Source of the DNA: Polycladomyces abyssicola
GTDB lineage: Bacteria; Bacillota; Bacilli; Thermoactinomycetales; JIR-001
Assembly: GCF_018326425.1 (NCBI RefSeq)
Contig: NZ_AP024601.1
Span: 1,042,001 to 1,106,000, forward strand
Direction: 5' to 3'
Length of the DNA: 64,000 nucleotides
Numbering within the stretch: the first letter of the stretch is position 1; the number at the start of each line of letters is the position of its first letter. The notes below the pieces were generated by a model, which searched no databases, had not been told where the DNA came from, and was given only the letters and a program-made list of their open reading frames with translations. The position numbers were made by a program, and so were the translations under genes. This document shows positions 1 through 8,701 of the stretch, one piece after another.

Positions 1-2363
1 TGGAAGCGATGCTCCGGGAAGAAGGCATCAGCCGTCACGATCTGGGCAGGGAGAAATTCCTGGAGAAAGTGTGGGAATGGAAGCATCATTATGCGCAGAT
101 CATCCGCGATCAATGGCGGAAGATGGGGCTGTCGCTGGACTACTCGCGTGAGCGTTTCACCTTGGATGAAGGGTTGTCCCGTGCGGTGCGGGAAGTTTTT
201 GTGCGTTTGTATGAAAAAGGGTTGATCTATCGCGGCAAATACATCATCAACTGGGACCCGGTCGCGCGCACCGCGCTCTCGGATATCGAAGTGATCCATA
301 AAGAAGTGAAGGGTGCGCTTTATCACATGCGGTACCCGCTCAAAGACGGTACGGGATATATTCAAGTGGCCACGACGCGTCCGGAGACGATGCTGGGTGA
401 TACGGCCGTGGCGGTTCACCCGGAAGATGAACGTTACCAGCACCTGATCGGAAAAACCGTGATCCTGCCCATCATTGGCCGGGAAATCCCGATCATCGCC
501 GATGAATACGTGGATCCGTCGTTCGGCTCCGGTGCAGTGAAAATCACACCGGCACACGATCCCAACGATTTCGAGATCGGGCAGCGTCACAACCTGCCGC
601 AGGTGTTGGTGATGGACGAGACAGGCAAGATGAACGAAAACGCGGGACCCTATCAAGGGTTGGACCGGTTCGAGTGCCGGAAGCGCATCGTTCAGGATTT
701 GCAGGAGCAGGGCGTACTCGTTCATATCGAAGAACACGTGCATTCCGTCGGGCACAGCGAACGTTCCGGCGCGGTGGTGGAACCGTATCTGTCCACGCAA
801 TGGTTTGTGCGGATGAAACCGCTCGCCGAACGGGCCATCGAACAAACCCGATCGGGTCAAGGGGTCCGGTTCGTGCCGGAGCGGTTTGAAAAGATTTATC
901 TACACTGGATCGAAAATGTGCGCGACTGGTGCATTTCGCGGCAATTGTGGTGGGGTCACCGCATCCCGGCTTGGTATTGCGGTGACTGCGGTGAAATGAC
1001 CGTGGCGCGCGAAGAGCCGGAAACCTGTCCAAAATGCGGCAGCCGGAATCTGGAGCAGGACCCGGACGTATTGGATACCTGGTTCAGTTCAGGGCTGTGG
1101 CCGTTCTCCACATTGGGGTGGCCGGATGAGACCGAAGACTTGAAGCGCTATTTCCCGACGGATGTATTGGTCACCGGGTATGACATCATCTACTTCTGGG
1201 TGGCCCGCATGATCTTTACCGCGTTGGAATTTACGGGACAAAAACCGTTCCGCGACGTGTTGATCACTGGTCTGGTGCGGGATGCCGAAGGGCGCAAAAT
1301 GTCCAAGTCACTCGGGAACGGCGTCGATCCGATGGAAGTGATCGACAAGTATGGTGCCGATGCGATGCGGTTTATGCTGGCCACCGGATGTACGCCTGGC
1401 AACGACCAACGCTTCCGTTGGGAGCGCGTGGAATCGGCGCGGAACTTTGCCAACAAGATCTGGAACGCGTCCCGGTTTGCTCTGATGCATCTGGATGGCG
1501 TTTCGGCAGAAGAATTGAAGCTGACCGGCCCGTTCTCCACGGCGGATCGCTGGATTTTGCACCGGCTGAATGAAACCATTGAAGAAGCGACCCGCCTGTT
1601 GGAACGTTATGAGTTTGGCGAAGTGGGGCGTGTCCTTTACAATTTTATCTGGGACGAGTTGTGCGACTGGTATATCGAGTTTGCCAAACTCCCGCTGTAC
1701 GGAGAAGACGAACAAGCCAAACGGGTAACACGCTCCGTGCTGGCGTATGTGCTGGATCAATCGTTGCGCCTGCTGCATCCGTTTATGCCGTTTGTGACGG
1801 AGGAGATCTGGCAGCACCTGCCGACGGCTGGCCGGAGTATCACGGTGGCCGAGTGGCCGAAACCGTCTGCGGAGTGGGAAGCGCCAGAAGCGGTGCGGGA
1901 TATGAAGGTGCTGATCGAGATCATCCGTTCGGTGCGCAACATCCGGGCGGAGATGGAAGTGCCGGTCAAACAGCAAGTGGAACTCCTGATTCGCGCCGAC
2001 GCCGAGGTATTGTCCGCGATCGGGCAAAACGAAGCGGCCATTCGCCGGCTGTGCGGAGCAGAACAGGTCACGGTCGGGGAAGACGTCACCCGCCCGGACA
2101 AAGCGATGACCGCGGTTGTCACCGGTGCGGAAGTATTCGTGCCGCTGGCGGGCTTGATCGATATCGACCAAACGATCGCCCGTCTGGAAGCAGAGCTGAA
2201 AAAGCTGGATGCCGAAGTGGCCCGTGTGGAGAAAAAATTGTCCAATCAGGGATTTGTGACCAAGGCACCGAAGCACGTCGTGGAAGAAGAGCGGCGTAAA
2301 GGGGAAGAGTATCGCGAGAAACGCGAAAAGGTATTGGCACGGTTGAACGAGTTGAAAGGGTAG
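1..2363 (+). CDS. valS: Valine--tRNA ligase (5'-truncated by window edge)
   Basis: Class I aminoacyl-tRNA synthetase that charges tRNA-Val. The frame is open from base 3 and no start lies in the window, so roughly the first 100 residues, including the HIGH motif, are outside. Visible parts: the CP1 editing domain ([17 protein letters not shown]), a Cys4 zinc-ribbon (CGDCGE ... CPKCGS), the class I motif [10 protein letters not shown] near base 1300, the anticodon-binding helical domain, and the C-terminal coiled-coil arm rich in Lys and Glu ([20 protein letters not shown]). The neighbour folC follows 59 bases later, the usual Bacilli order. A T-box leader would lie upstream and cannot be seen. 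Identification is secure. Confidence 0.97.
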   Translation, partial: EAMLREEGISRHDLGREKFLEKVWEWKHHYAQIIRDQWRKMGLSLDYSRERFTLDEGLSRAVREVFVRLYEKGLIYRGKYIINWDPVARTALSDIEVIHKEVKGALYHMRYPLKDGTGYIQVATTRPETMLGDTAVAVHPEDERYQHLIGKTVILPIIGREIPIIADEYVDPSFGSGAVKITPAHDPNDFEIGQRHNLPQVLVMDETGKMNENAGPYQGLDRFECRKRIVQDLQEQGVLVHIEEHVHSVGHSERSGAVVEPYLSTQWFVRMKPLAERAIEQTRSGQGVRFVPERFEKIYLHWIENVRDWCISRQLWWGHRIPAWYCGDCGEMTVAREEPETCPKCGSRNLEQDPDVLDTWFSSGLWPFSTLGWPDETEDLKRYFPTDVLVTGYDIIYFWVARMIFTALEFTGQKPFRDVLITGLVRDAEGRKMSKSLGNGVDPMEVIDKYGADAMRFMLATGCTPGNDQRFRWERVESARNFANKIWNASRFALMHLDGVSAEELKLTGPFSTADRWILHRLNETIEEATRLLERYEFGEVGRVLYNFIWDELCDWYIEFAKLPLYGEDEQAKRVTRSVLAYVLDQSLRLLHPFMPFVTEEIWQHLPTAGRSITVAEWPKPSAEWEAPEAVRDMKVLIEIIRSVRNIRAEMEVPVKQQVELLIRADAEVLSAIGQNEAAIRRLCGAEQVTVGEDVTRPDKAMTAVVTGAEVFVPLAGLIDIDQTIARLEAELKKLDAEVARVEKKLSNQGFVTKAPKHVVEEERRKGEEYREKREKVLARLNELKG

Positions 2364-2422
2364 GACTCCCCCTGCCCTTTCACTCCCAACTATAGAGTTG
2401 TCGACGGAAGGGAACGGTCAGG

Positions 2423-3751
2423 ATGGATCAACGGTTTGTCACCGCTGAAGACGTGTTTCGTTGGATGGATGAAACGTGCGTGCAAGCGATTCAACCGGGG
2501 TTGGATCGGATGGAATGGGCGCTGGACCGGTTGGGACACCCGGAACGGCGGATGAAATGGATTCATATCGCCGGGACCAATGGCAAAGGCTCAACGGCTG
2601 CGATGATCGCCAAGGTACTTGAACAGGCCGGTTATCCGGTGGGGATGTTTACGTCTCCATATCTGATGCATTGGAGCGAGCGCATTCGTTTCGACGGAGA
2701 AAACATCCCGGAGGAATCCTTCGTACGCTGGGCCAACGAGCTGAAGCCCGTTGTCGAGGAAATGATCCGATCCGGCGTCGGACAACCTTCGCCGTTTGAA
2801 TTTTGGACGTTGCTAGCGATTTGTTATTTTGCCAAAGAAGCCCTGCCTTGGTTTATCGTCTGGGAGACGGGGCTTGGAGGCAGATGGGACGCGACCAACG
2901 TGGTATATCCGTTGGTGTCGGTCATCACCAATGTCGGGCATGATCACATACATTTATTAGGGGATTCATTATCTCAAATCGCAGAGGAAAAAGCCGGTAT
3001 CATCAAACCGGGTGTACCCGTGGTGTGCGGTTGCGAGGATGAGACCGCCGTGCGGGTGATCGCAGAAAAGGCAGAAGCGGGTCGAAGCTCCCTGTATTTG
3101 ATCGGCCGGGATTATGAGGCGGAAACCATCGAATCGACGTCGTCACATCAGCGTATTCGATTCCGCAATATGTATCGGTCATTGGAAGAGATCATCATCC
3201 CGCTGGTGGGACAGCACCAGGCAAAAAATGCAGCCACGGCGATGATGACCCTGGAAGTGTTGCGCCAGTTTTACGCTACGGTATTGGAAGACGAAGATGT
3301 GTTGGCCGGATTTTCCAAGGTGCAATGGCCTGGACGATTGGAAAAAGTGGCGGATGACCCGCCAATCTGGCTGGACGGCGCACACAATCCGGAAGGCGCA
3401 GAAGCGTTGGCGGCGTTTCTGTCCGGGCAAGTGACATATCGGCGATTACACTTGTTACTCTCCGTGATGGAAGACAAAGAGGTGGAACGGGTGTTGCAGC
3501 CGTTGGTGCCGCTGGCTGAACAAATCGTCGTCACACAGGCGAGTCACCCTCGAGCGATGAAAGCGGAACGGCTCGCCGGGTTGGTGCGGTCACTTACATC
3601 CGCGGAGGTGGAAACGGCCGAAACGCCGGAGGAAGGACTGAACCGCCTGCGACAACGGGCGTCCGCGGATGATCTCATCTTGGTGACGGGATCACTGTTT
3701 CTCGTGTCTGACATTCGCAAGCAAGTGGTATCAGGGGAAAATCAAGGATAA
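2423..3751 (+). CDS. folC: Bifunctional folylpolyglutamate/dihydrofolate synthase
   Basis: Adds glutamate to folates (and to dihydropteroate) in the cytoplasm with ATP. 442 residues, normal for the family. The P-loop HIAGTNGKGSTAAM is near residue 50; the Mur-ligase central-domain signature TNVGHDHIHLLG and the Lys-containing EEKAGIIKPG follow near residue 170-195; the C-terminal domain has WLDGAHNPEGA. The ATG is preceded by GGAAGGGAACGG. It follows valS as in Bacillus subtilis and ends 15 bases before the murC start, so the two are probably co-transcribed. Confidence 0.96.
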   Translation: MDQRFVTAEDVFRWMDETCVQAIQPGLDRMEWALDRLGHPERRMKWIHIAGTNGKGSTAAMIAKVLEQAGYPVGMFTSPYLMHWSERIRFDGENIPEESFVRWANELKPVVEEMIRSGVGQPSPFEFWTLLAICYFAKEALPWFIVWETGLGGRWDATNVVYPLVSVITNVGHDHIHLLGDSLSQIAEEKAGIIKPGVPVVCGCEDETAVRVIAEKAEAGRSSLYLIGRDYEAETIESTSSHQRIRFRNMYRSLEEIIIPLVGQHQAKNAATAMMTLEVLRQFYATVLEDEDVLAGFSKVQWPGRLEKVADDPPIWLDGAHNPEGAEALAAFLSGQVTYRRLHLLLSVMEDKEVERVLQPLVPLAEQIVVTQASHPRAMKAERLAGLVRSLTSAEVETAETPEEGLNRLRQRASADDLILVTGSLFLVSDIRKQVVSGENQG

Positions 3752-3766
3752 AGGTTGGTGGGCAGG

Positions 3767-5161
3767 ATGAATCAGACCAAACACGTCCATTTTATCGGGA
3801 TCGGCGGATATGGCATGAGCGCGATCGCCCGTGTGTTGTTGGATCAGGGGGTCAAGGTGACCGGATCGGATGTTGCCATGAACAAATTGGCGGAAAATCT
3901 GGTCAAACGGGGTGCCGTCGTCCATATCGGTCATGATGCCGCGCAGGTCGGGGAACCGGACGTGGTTGTCTATTCCTCCAGTATCGCGATGGACAACGTG
4001 GAGCTGCTAGCCGCAAAAGAGAAAGGTATCCCGGTATTGCACCGTTCTCAAATGTTGGCTCGTCTGCTCAACGACAAAAAGGGGATTGCCGTGGCAGGCG
4101 CACACGGGAAAACGACCACTTCGTCCATGATCGCGCAAACGCTGGAGATTTGCGGTGTCGATCCATCGTTCATCATCGGAGGGGAAGTGGTCGGGCTCGG
4201 CAGCAACGCCAAGGCTGGCAAGAGCGATTTTGTCGTCGCCGAAGCGGATGAGAGCGACGGTACATTCCTGGAATATTACCCGGAAGTGGCTGTGGTTACC
4301 AACATCGAACCGGATCATCTGGAAAATTACGACGGACAATTCGACAATCTGAAACGGGCGTACCGCCAATTTTTGAGCCAAGTGAAGCCGGGCGGACTGG
4401 CCGTGTTATGCATGGATGATCCGCATCTGCGAGAAATGGTGAAGGATTTAGGCGTTCGAGTGATCACGTATGCATTGGACCAACCGGCGGATTATACGGC
4501 GGAAGGGATCCGTCAGCATCTGCGTCAGATCACGTTTACGATGAAAAAAGGGGACACCCCGCTCGGCGAAGTAAAGCTGAACGTTCCCGGTCGGCACAAT
4601 GTGGCCAACGCGATGGCCGCTATTATCGCATGTATGCATGCGGGCGTTCCTTTTGAAGAAGCCGCCCGGGCGATTGCGCAATTCAGCGGGGCCAAACGGC
4701 GTTTTCAAGTGATCGGAGAAGTGGACGACATTTTGGTAGTGGATGATTATGCACACCATCCGACTGAAATTCGGGCAACCATTCAGGCTACACGGGCACT
4801 GAATCGGCGGATTGTGGTGGTATTCCAGCCTCAGCGCTATTCCCGCACACATCTGTTGATGGACGAGTTCAGCCGTGCATTCAGCGAAGCAGACGAAGTG
4901 ATCATCAATCGCATTTACGCTCCGCCGGGCGAAAAGCCGATCGATGGTGTCACTGCGGAGCGGTTGGCGGAGTTGATCCGGCAAAACAGCAATCACAACG
5001 TGCGGTATTTCGATACCAAAGAGGAAGTGAAACAATACCTCCTCGAACATGCGCGTCCCGGCGATGTTGTGCTGACGATGGGAGCGGGCGACATTTGGCG
5101 GGTGGCACATGAGCTGGTACCGGCATTGGAGGAGAGAAGGACCATCAAGGACTGCGGTTGA
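3767..5161 (+). CDS. murC: UDP-N-acetylmuramate--L-alanine ligase MurC
   Basis: Adds L-Ala to UDP-MurNAc, the first peptide step of peptidoglycan synthesis. 464 residues from the ATG at 3767; a TTG at 3755 and a GTG at 3758 are in frame, but the AAGG...GG tract upstream fits the ATG better. N-terminal Rossmann motif HFIGIGGYGMSAIA, ATP loop GAHGKTTTSSM, central-domain motif EADESDGTFL and NIEPDHLENY, C-terminal DDYAHHPTEI. Placing murC directly after folC is not the B. subtilis order, so this is a local arrangement. A strong terminator closes the unit. Confidence 0.95.
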   Translation: MNQTKHVHFIGIGGYGMSAIARVLLDQGVKVTGSDVAMNKLAENLVKRGAVVHIGHDAAQVGEPDVVVYSSSIAMDNVELLAAKEKGIPVLHRSQMLARLLNDKKGIAVAGAHGKTTTSSMIAQTLEICGVDPSFIIGGEVVGLGSNAKAGKSDFVVAEADESDGTFLEYYPEVAVVTNIEPDHLENYDGQFDNLKRAYRQFLSQVKPGGLAVLCMDDPHLREMVKDLGVRVITYALDQPADYTAEGIRQHLRQITFTMKKGDTPLGEVKLNVPGRHNVANAMAAIIACMHAGVPFEEAARAIAQFSGAKRRFQVIGEVDDILVVDDYAHHPTEIRATIQATRALNRRIVVVFQPQRYSRTHLLMDEFSRAFSEADEVIINRIYAPPGEKPIDGVTAERLAELIRQNSNHNVRYFDTKEEVKQYLLEHARPGDVVLTMGAGDIWRVAHELVPALEERRTIKDCG

Positions 5162-5174
5162 CGGGAATCATTGA

Positions 5175-5215
5175 CAGCAAAAACCCCAGCGATGGCTGGG
5201 GTTTTTGCTGATGAT
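5175..5215 (+). terminator. Rho-independent terminator after murC
   Basis: Perfect 16-bp inverted repeat (5175-5190 with 5195-5210) with a GATG loop and a run of T inside the 3' arm (GGGGTTTTTGCTG). It ends 14 bases after the murC stop and directly abuts the urease remnant. Confidence 0.85.
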
Positions 5216-5642
5216 ATGGCGAAACTCTCTTTCCGGAGGGAGCGGAAGTGCTTCTCACGTGGCCGGTTCTTGGTTTCGCTATGATTTGTTACAATCCCGG
5301 ACGGACGTGTACATGGAGGACCAGCTTGTCTTGTATGATCATTTGAAATTGGAACCGGATCGGGATATGTTGGGCCTTGGGTATATGGAGGGATTTACGC
5401 ACCTGGGTTCGTTGATTGCCATTCAGGAAGGAATCGATGCCGGGTTTGTCGAACGCATTCACCGATTGCTCGAACCGTTCTCCGGAGTGAAAATCGGGTT
5501 GTCCATGCTGATGGTACCGGGGTTGTCTCTCCGTGTATTGGCCCAACGCACACAGGACGTGGAAACGATTTTTGATCTCTGCCGCGCATTCCTGCGGGGG
5601 AACAGGTGGGGCACAAAAACAGCATTTTTGCGCAAATATTGA
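5211..5642 (+). pseudogene. ureD: UreD (urease accessory protein) 3' remnant
   Basis: Only the C-terminal half of UreD is present. From base 5275 the frame reads WFRYDLLQSRTDVYMEDQLV and later LEPDRDMLGLGYMEGFTHLG, which is UreD-like in my reading (recognition by memory). Just upstream, the +1 frame at 5245-5274 reads EVLLTWPVLG, a plausible continuation of UreD, so a frameshift sits at about 5274. Everything before it, including the structural genes ureABC and ureEFG, is missing; the murC terminator abuts the remnant. UreD normally loads nickel into the urease apoenzyme with UreF and UreG, and none of these is nearby. Not functional as it stands. Confidence 0.75.
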
Positions 5643-5656
5643 AAAAAGGATTGTGA

Positions 5657-6289
5657 ATGATGGTACAAGGGTTATGGTCCACTTTGTTGTTGGGGTTTTT
5701 GATGGGGATCAAGCATGCATTCGAGCCGGATCATGTCGTGGCGGTCACCACGATTGCGAGTCGGAGCAATAGGTGGTACCGTTCTTCGCTGGCAGGGATT
5801 TTCTGGGGAATTGGGCATACGGCAACCTTGTTCGTAGTCGGGCTGCTCTTGATTGTGTTAAAGGGTCAGATTTCCGAAAAATGGGCATTGTCGCTAGAGT
5901 TTTTGGTGGGGATCATGCTGGTTTACTTGGGGTGGACCGGTATACGTTCGTACCAGCCTATGCATTCCCCACGGGCATCTTATGAAAAGTCGCTGTTGGT
6001 CGGATTTGTTCACGGGCTTTCCGGGAGTGCGGCGATGGTGTTGCTGACGATGACCACCGTGCAAACGGTCGTGGAAGGAGCATTGTACATTCTGATCTTC
6101 GGGATGGGAACGGTGGCAGGGATGTTTGCCTTCTCCACATGTATCGGTATTCCCTTTGTCATGACGTCCCGCAATCAGTCGATCCATCATGTGTTGACCC
6201 GGGTGGCGGCGTTATTAAGTACCGTCTACGGTCTTTATTACATGTACAGTACGTTCGTGTCGGAAGGATTGTGGCGGATGTGGATCTGA
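5657..6289 (+). CDS. ureH: UreH/NiCoT-type nickel permease
   Basis: Polytopic membrane protein of 210 residues with about six hydrophobic segments. The first helix carries HAFEPDH, the HX4DH signature of nickel/cobalt permeases, followed by AVTTIASRS; helix 2 has GIGHTATLF and helix 4 HGLSGSAAM. This matches the UreH proteins that close urease operons in thermophilic Bacillus. AAAAAAGG precedes the tandem ATG ATG. It sits 14 bases after the ureD remnant and appears intact, so a nickel importer may have outlived its urease. A HupE/UreJ-type protein is the alternative name for the same fold. Confidence 0.85.
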   Translation: MMVQGLWSTLLLGFLMGIKHAFEPDHVVAVTTIASRSNRWYRSSLAGIFWGIGHTATLFVVGLLLIVLKGQISEKWALSLEFLVGIMLVYLGWTGIRSYQPMHSPRASYEKSLLVGFVHGLSGSAAMVLLTMTTVQTVVEGALYILIFGMGTVAGMFAFSTCIGIPFVMTSRNQSIHHVLTRVAALLSTVYGLYYMYSTFVSEGLWRMWI

Positions 6290-6419
6290 AGCGGTTCGGC
6301 AAGCTCGAAGGTTGCTCTTGGTAAAACGGTCACTCCATGCTGTCATAAGCGACTCCGATTTCCCGTCGAGCGCAGAGCGGAGACGGAATATATCGGAGCT
6401 TGCAGACCTTGTCAACAGT

Positions 6420-6441
6420 GCCCTTTCGAAGGGCTTTTTTT
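6420..6441 (+). terminator. Terminator after ureH
   Basis: GCCCTTT CGA AAGGGC-type hairpin (6420-6434) followed by seven to eight T. The 130 bases between ureH and this hairpin also hold a separate stem (6353-6359 with 6392-6398). Confidence 0.8.
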
Positions 6442-6553
6442 CATGACGTTCGCACTCTCAACATTTGTGTGGCGTTTTTGCAAAAGGGGATGATAAAAGG
6501 GGAAAATATGGTATGGTTATACTGTCGTATGCCCGATTTGGGAGCGTGAACGT

Positions 6554-6994
6554 ATGAGGAAGATGGGCGGAATCGCGTTGACCGTTTTGTTGTTGAGTAT
6601 GTGGGTGCTTCTCGGCGGTTGTACCGGGGCGGATGAACATCGGCATCACAAGGGTGCGACTTCGGAGAAGATGACATCCGTTTCACTCTCCATGCCGAAA
6701 GTGTCCCTATCATTTACACCTGCCACTCCCAAAATCGGTGAGTCCATCCAAATTCACGTACATGTGACAGTGGACAAACAGCCGGTAAATGATGCGGATC
6801 GGGTGCAGGTGGAAGTGTGGAATCCGGCGCGTCCCGGAGAGCATCACCGTATGATCGGGACCAAACGGACCGGAAACGGTATTTATACGGCCGCTGTCCG
6901 TTTGGATCAACCGGGTGCGTATCAGGTGATGTATCATGTGACAGCCAACGGGGCCCACGTCATGAATGCACAAAAGTTGGAAGTACGGCAGTGA
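6554..6994 (+). CDS. YtkA/FixH-like lipoprotein
   Basis: 146 residues with a lipoprotein signal peptide (VLLGGC lipobox, Cys about residue 23) and a His-rich stretch just after the Cys (DEHRHHK). The rest is one beta-sandwich domain of the YtkA/FixH kind: PATPKIGESIQIHVHVTVD, then VEVWNPARPGEHHRM and a GAYQVMYHVTANGAH end. Proteins of this family are exported and often found with oxidase or copper genes. Here it lies 26 bases before a SCO gene, which supports a copper or oxidase-assembly link; that link is inference. The ATG at 6554 follows GGGAGCGTGAACGT. Confidence 0.75.
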   Translation: MRKMGGIALTVLLLSMWVLLGGCTGADEHRHHKGATSEKMTSVSLSMPKVSLSFTPATPKIGESIQIHVHVTVDKQPVNDADRVQVEVWNPARPGEHHRMIGTKRTGNGIYTAAVRLDQPGAYQVMYHVTANGAHVMNAQKLEVRQ

Positions 6995-7020
6995 CGGATC
7001 AGGAAAGGTGGTGTAACCTG

Positions 7021-7668
7021 ATGTCGGTGAGCATACGAAAAGGGTGTTTGGGGATTGCCATTTTGCTGCTGTGCCTCGTGATGACGGCATGCGGCCAGGC
7101 GGCGCCGTCCAAGTCGTCCGCGCCCACCCCAAGAGCCCATGTCAACAACCAGTCCAATGATGTGTCCCACCTGAACTGGCGGGTGCCGGAATTCCGGTAC
7201 ACGGACCAGAATGGACGGGCTTTCGGTTTGTCGCAGCTGAAGGGAAAAGTGTGGTTGGCCAACTTGATTTTCACACGTTGCCCGGATATTTGTCCACCGA
7301 TGACTTCCAACATGGCTCGCGTTCAAAAGGCACTGAACCAAGCGGGACTGAAAGCGGATATCGTCTCGTTCAGTGTCGATCCGTCATACGACAAACCGGA
7401 CAAGCTTCGTGCATTTGCAGAGGAACACGGGGCCAAGACGGACAACTGGCATTTTCTGACCGGTTATTCGGATGAAGAAATTCGCAAATTTGCCCAATCG
7501 GCGTTTAAACAAGATCTGATGCGGTCTGAAACGAACGGTACGGTGATGGTCAGCCATACGGCCCGTTTCTATCTGATCGGTCCCGACGGCCGGGTGATGA
7601 AAATCTACGACGGCCTGCGCCCGGATGAGAAGGCCATCGTCAATGATATTCGGCAACTTCAGAAATAA
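7021..7668 (+). CDS. SCO1/SenC-family copper chaperone (lipoprotein)
   Basis: Thioredoxin-fold protein that delivers copper to haem-copper oxidases from the outer face of the membrane. 215 residues from the ATG at 7021, which has GGAAAGGTGG upstream; the frame runs further 5' but without a signal sequence. Lipobox VMTACG, then the copper motif TRCPDICPPM (CxxxC) near residue 92 and the metal-ligand His in MVSHTARFYLIGPDG. Pairs with the YtkA-like gene before it. The qox operon 37 kb away encodes a quinol oxidase without CuA, so the client of this SCO is not obvious. Confidence 0.9.
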   Translation: MSVSIRKGCLGIAILLLCLVMTACGQAAPSKSSAPTPRAHVNNQSNDVSHLNWRVPEFRYTDQNGRAFGLSQLKGKVWLANLIFTRCPDICPPMTSNMARVQKALNQAGLKADIVSFSVDPSYDKPDKLRAFAEEHGAKTDNWHFLTGYSDEEIRKFAQSAFKQDLMRSETNGTVMVSHTARFYLIGPDGRVMKIYDGLRPDEKAIVNDIRQLQK

Positions 7669-7673
7669 CGGAT

Positions 7674-7715
7674 GACAAAAGCCCGTTTCCACGAAGGAAA
7701 CGGGCTTTTGTGTTA
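7674..7715. terminator. Bidirectional terminator between SCO gene and pdxS
   Basis: Inverted repeat AAAAGCCCGTTTCC ... GGAAACGGGCTTTT with A and T tracts on both sides, between two convergent genes. Confidence 0.88.
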
Positions 7716-8603
7716 CCATCCCCGATCCTGCATCCGGGCCGCCGGTTCCAAACGGTCGATCTCGATGCCCGGCATCGCACCACCCAATCCTTTGGACAGA
7801 TGGGCGATCAGCTCAAAATCTTCGTAGTGCGTCGTCGCTTCCACGATCGCACGGGCATATTTTTCAGGATTCTCCGATTTGAAAATCCCCGATCCGACAA
7901 AGACGCCGTCGGCACCCAGGTGCATCATCAACGCCGCGTCCGCCGGTGTCGCCACACCACCCGCCGCGAAGTTGACGACCGGCAGGCGGCCGGTTTCGTG
8001 CACTTGCAGCAACAGCTCATACGGTGCTCCCAGCTGTTTGGCTTCCGCCATCAATTCGTCGCGGGACATCGATTGCACCTTGCGGATCTGGCTCTGCATC
8101 ATCCGCATATGGCGGACGGCCTCGACGATATTGCCGGTACCGGGTTCCCCTTTGGTCCGGATCATCGATGCACCTTCCCCGATCCGGCGCAGCGCTTCAC
8201 CCAAATCCCGCGCTCCGCAGACGAACGGCACGGTAAATTGCGTTTTGTCAATGTGAAAACGGTCGTCGGCCGGCGTGAGCACTTCACTTTCGTCGATGTA
8301 GTCCACGCCCAATGCTTCCAACAGACGTGCCTCAACGAAGTGTCCGATCCGCGCTTTGGCCATGACCGGAATGCTTACCGCGTTCATCACTTCTTCGATG
8401 ACGGTCGGGTCCGCCATCCGTGCCACACCGCCCGCGGCCCGAATATCGGCCGGGACGCGCTCCAACGCCATGACGGCCACTGCTCCGGCGGCTTCAGCAA
8501 TTTTGGCTTGTTCGGCGTTGACGACGTCCATGATGACGCCGCCTTTTTGCATTTCGGCCATGCCGCGTTTCACACGGTCCGTACCGGTTTGATGTTGGCT
8601 CAT
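7713..8603 (-). CDS. pdxS: Pyridoxal 5'-phosphate synthase lyase subunit PdxS
   Basis: Makes PLP from ribose 5-phosphate, glyceraldehyde 3-phosphate and ammonia. 296 residues, typical. Start [18 protein letters not shown] with GGGGGAACC upstream. Conserved parts: [20 protein letters not shown], the Lys in [12 protein letters not shown], the phosphate loop [14 protein letters not shown] and GSGIFKS. The usual partner pdxT (glutaminase) is not next to it: the downstream side is the convergent SCO gene. Divergently transcribed from a PdxR-type regulator. Confidence 0.97.
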   Translation of the reverse strand: MSQHQTGTDRVKRGMAEMQKGGVIMDVVNAEQAKIAEAAGAVAVMALERVPADIRAAGGVARMADPTVIEEVMNAVSIPVMAKARIGHFVEARLLEALGVDYIDESEVLTPADDRFHIDKTQFTVPFVCGARDLGEALRRIGEGASMIRTKGEPGTGNIVEAVRHMRMMQSQIRKVQSMSRDELMAEAKQLGAPYELLLQVHETGRLPVVNFAAGGVATPADAALMMHLGADGVFVGSGIFKSENPEKYARAIVEATTHYEDFELIAHLSKGLGGAMPGIEIDRLEPAARMQDRGW

Positions 8604-8647
8604 GATGATGGTTCCCCCTTTTTTTCTCCACTTTCGGCTGAATTTTA

Positions 8648-8690
8648 TGTATCATCATATGTAACAGTCAATATCAGATTGTAACAGTTG
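8648..8690. promoter_or_regulatory. Divergent pdxS/pdxR control region with direct repeats
   Basis: TGTAACAGT occurs twice, at 8660-8668 and 8680-8688, exactly 20 bp (two helical turns) apart; a weaker copy TGTATCATC is at 8648-8656. On the minus strand a TTGACT -35 for pdxS (8666-8671) lies between the repeats with an AT-rich -10 near 8645-8650. MocR-type regulators of PLP synthesis are known to bind direct repeats. The Shine-Dalgarno of the regulator gene begins right after the second repeat. Confidence 0.65.
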
Positions 8691-8701
8691 GAGTGAATGC
8701 G

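Noticed and set aside
1308-2276. Long minus-strand open frames inside valS
   Set aside because: Shadow frames of a high-GC gene; no ribosome-binding site and no recognisable protein motif.
7710-8684. 324-codon plus-strand frame across pdxS
   Set aside because: Antisense to a clearly real pdxS; composition (His/Arg-rich) is that of a mirror frame.
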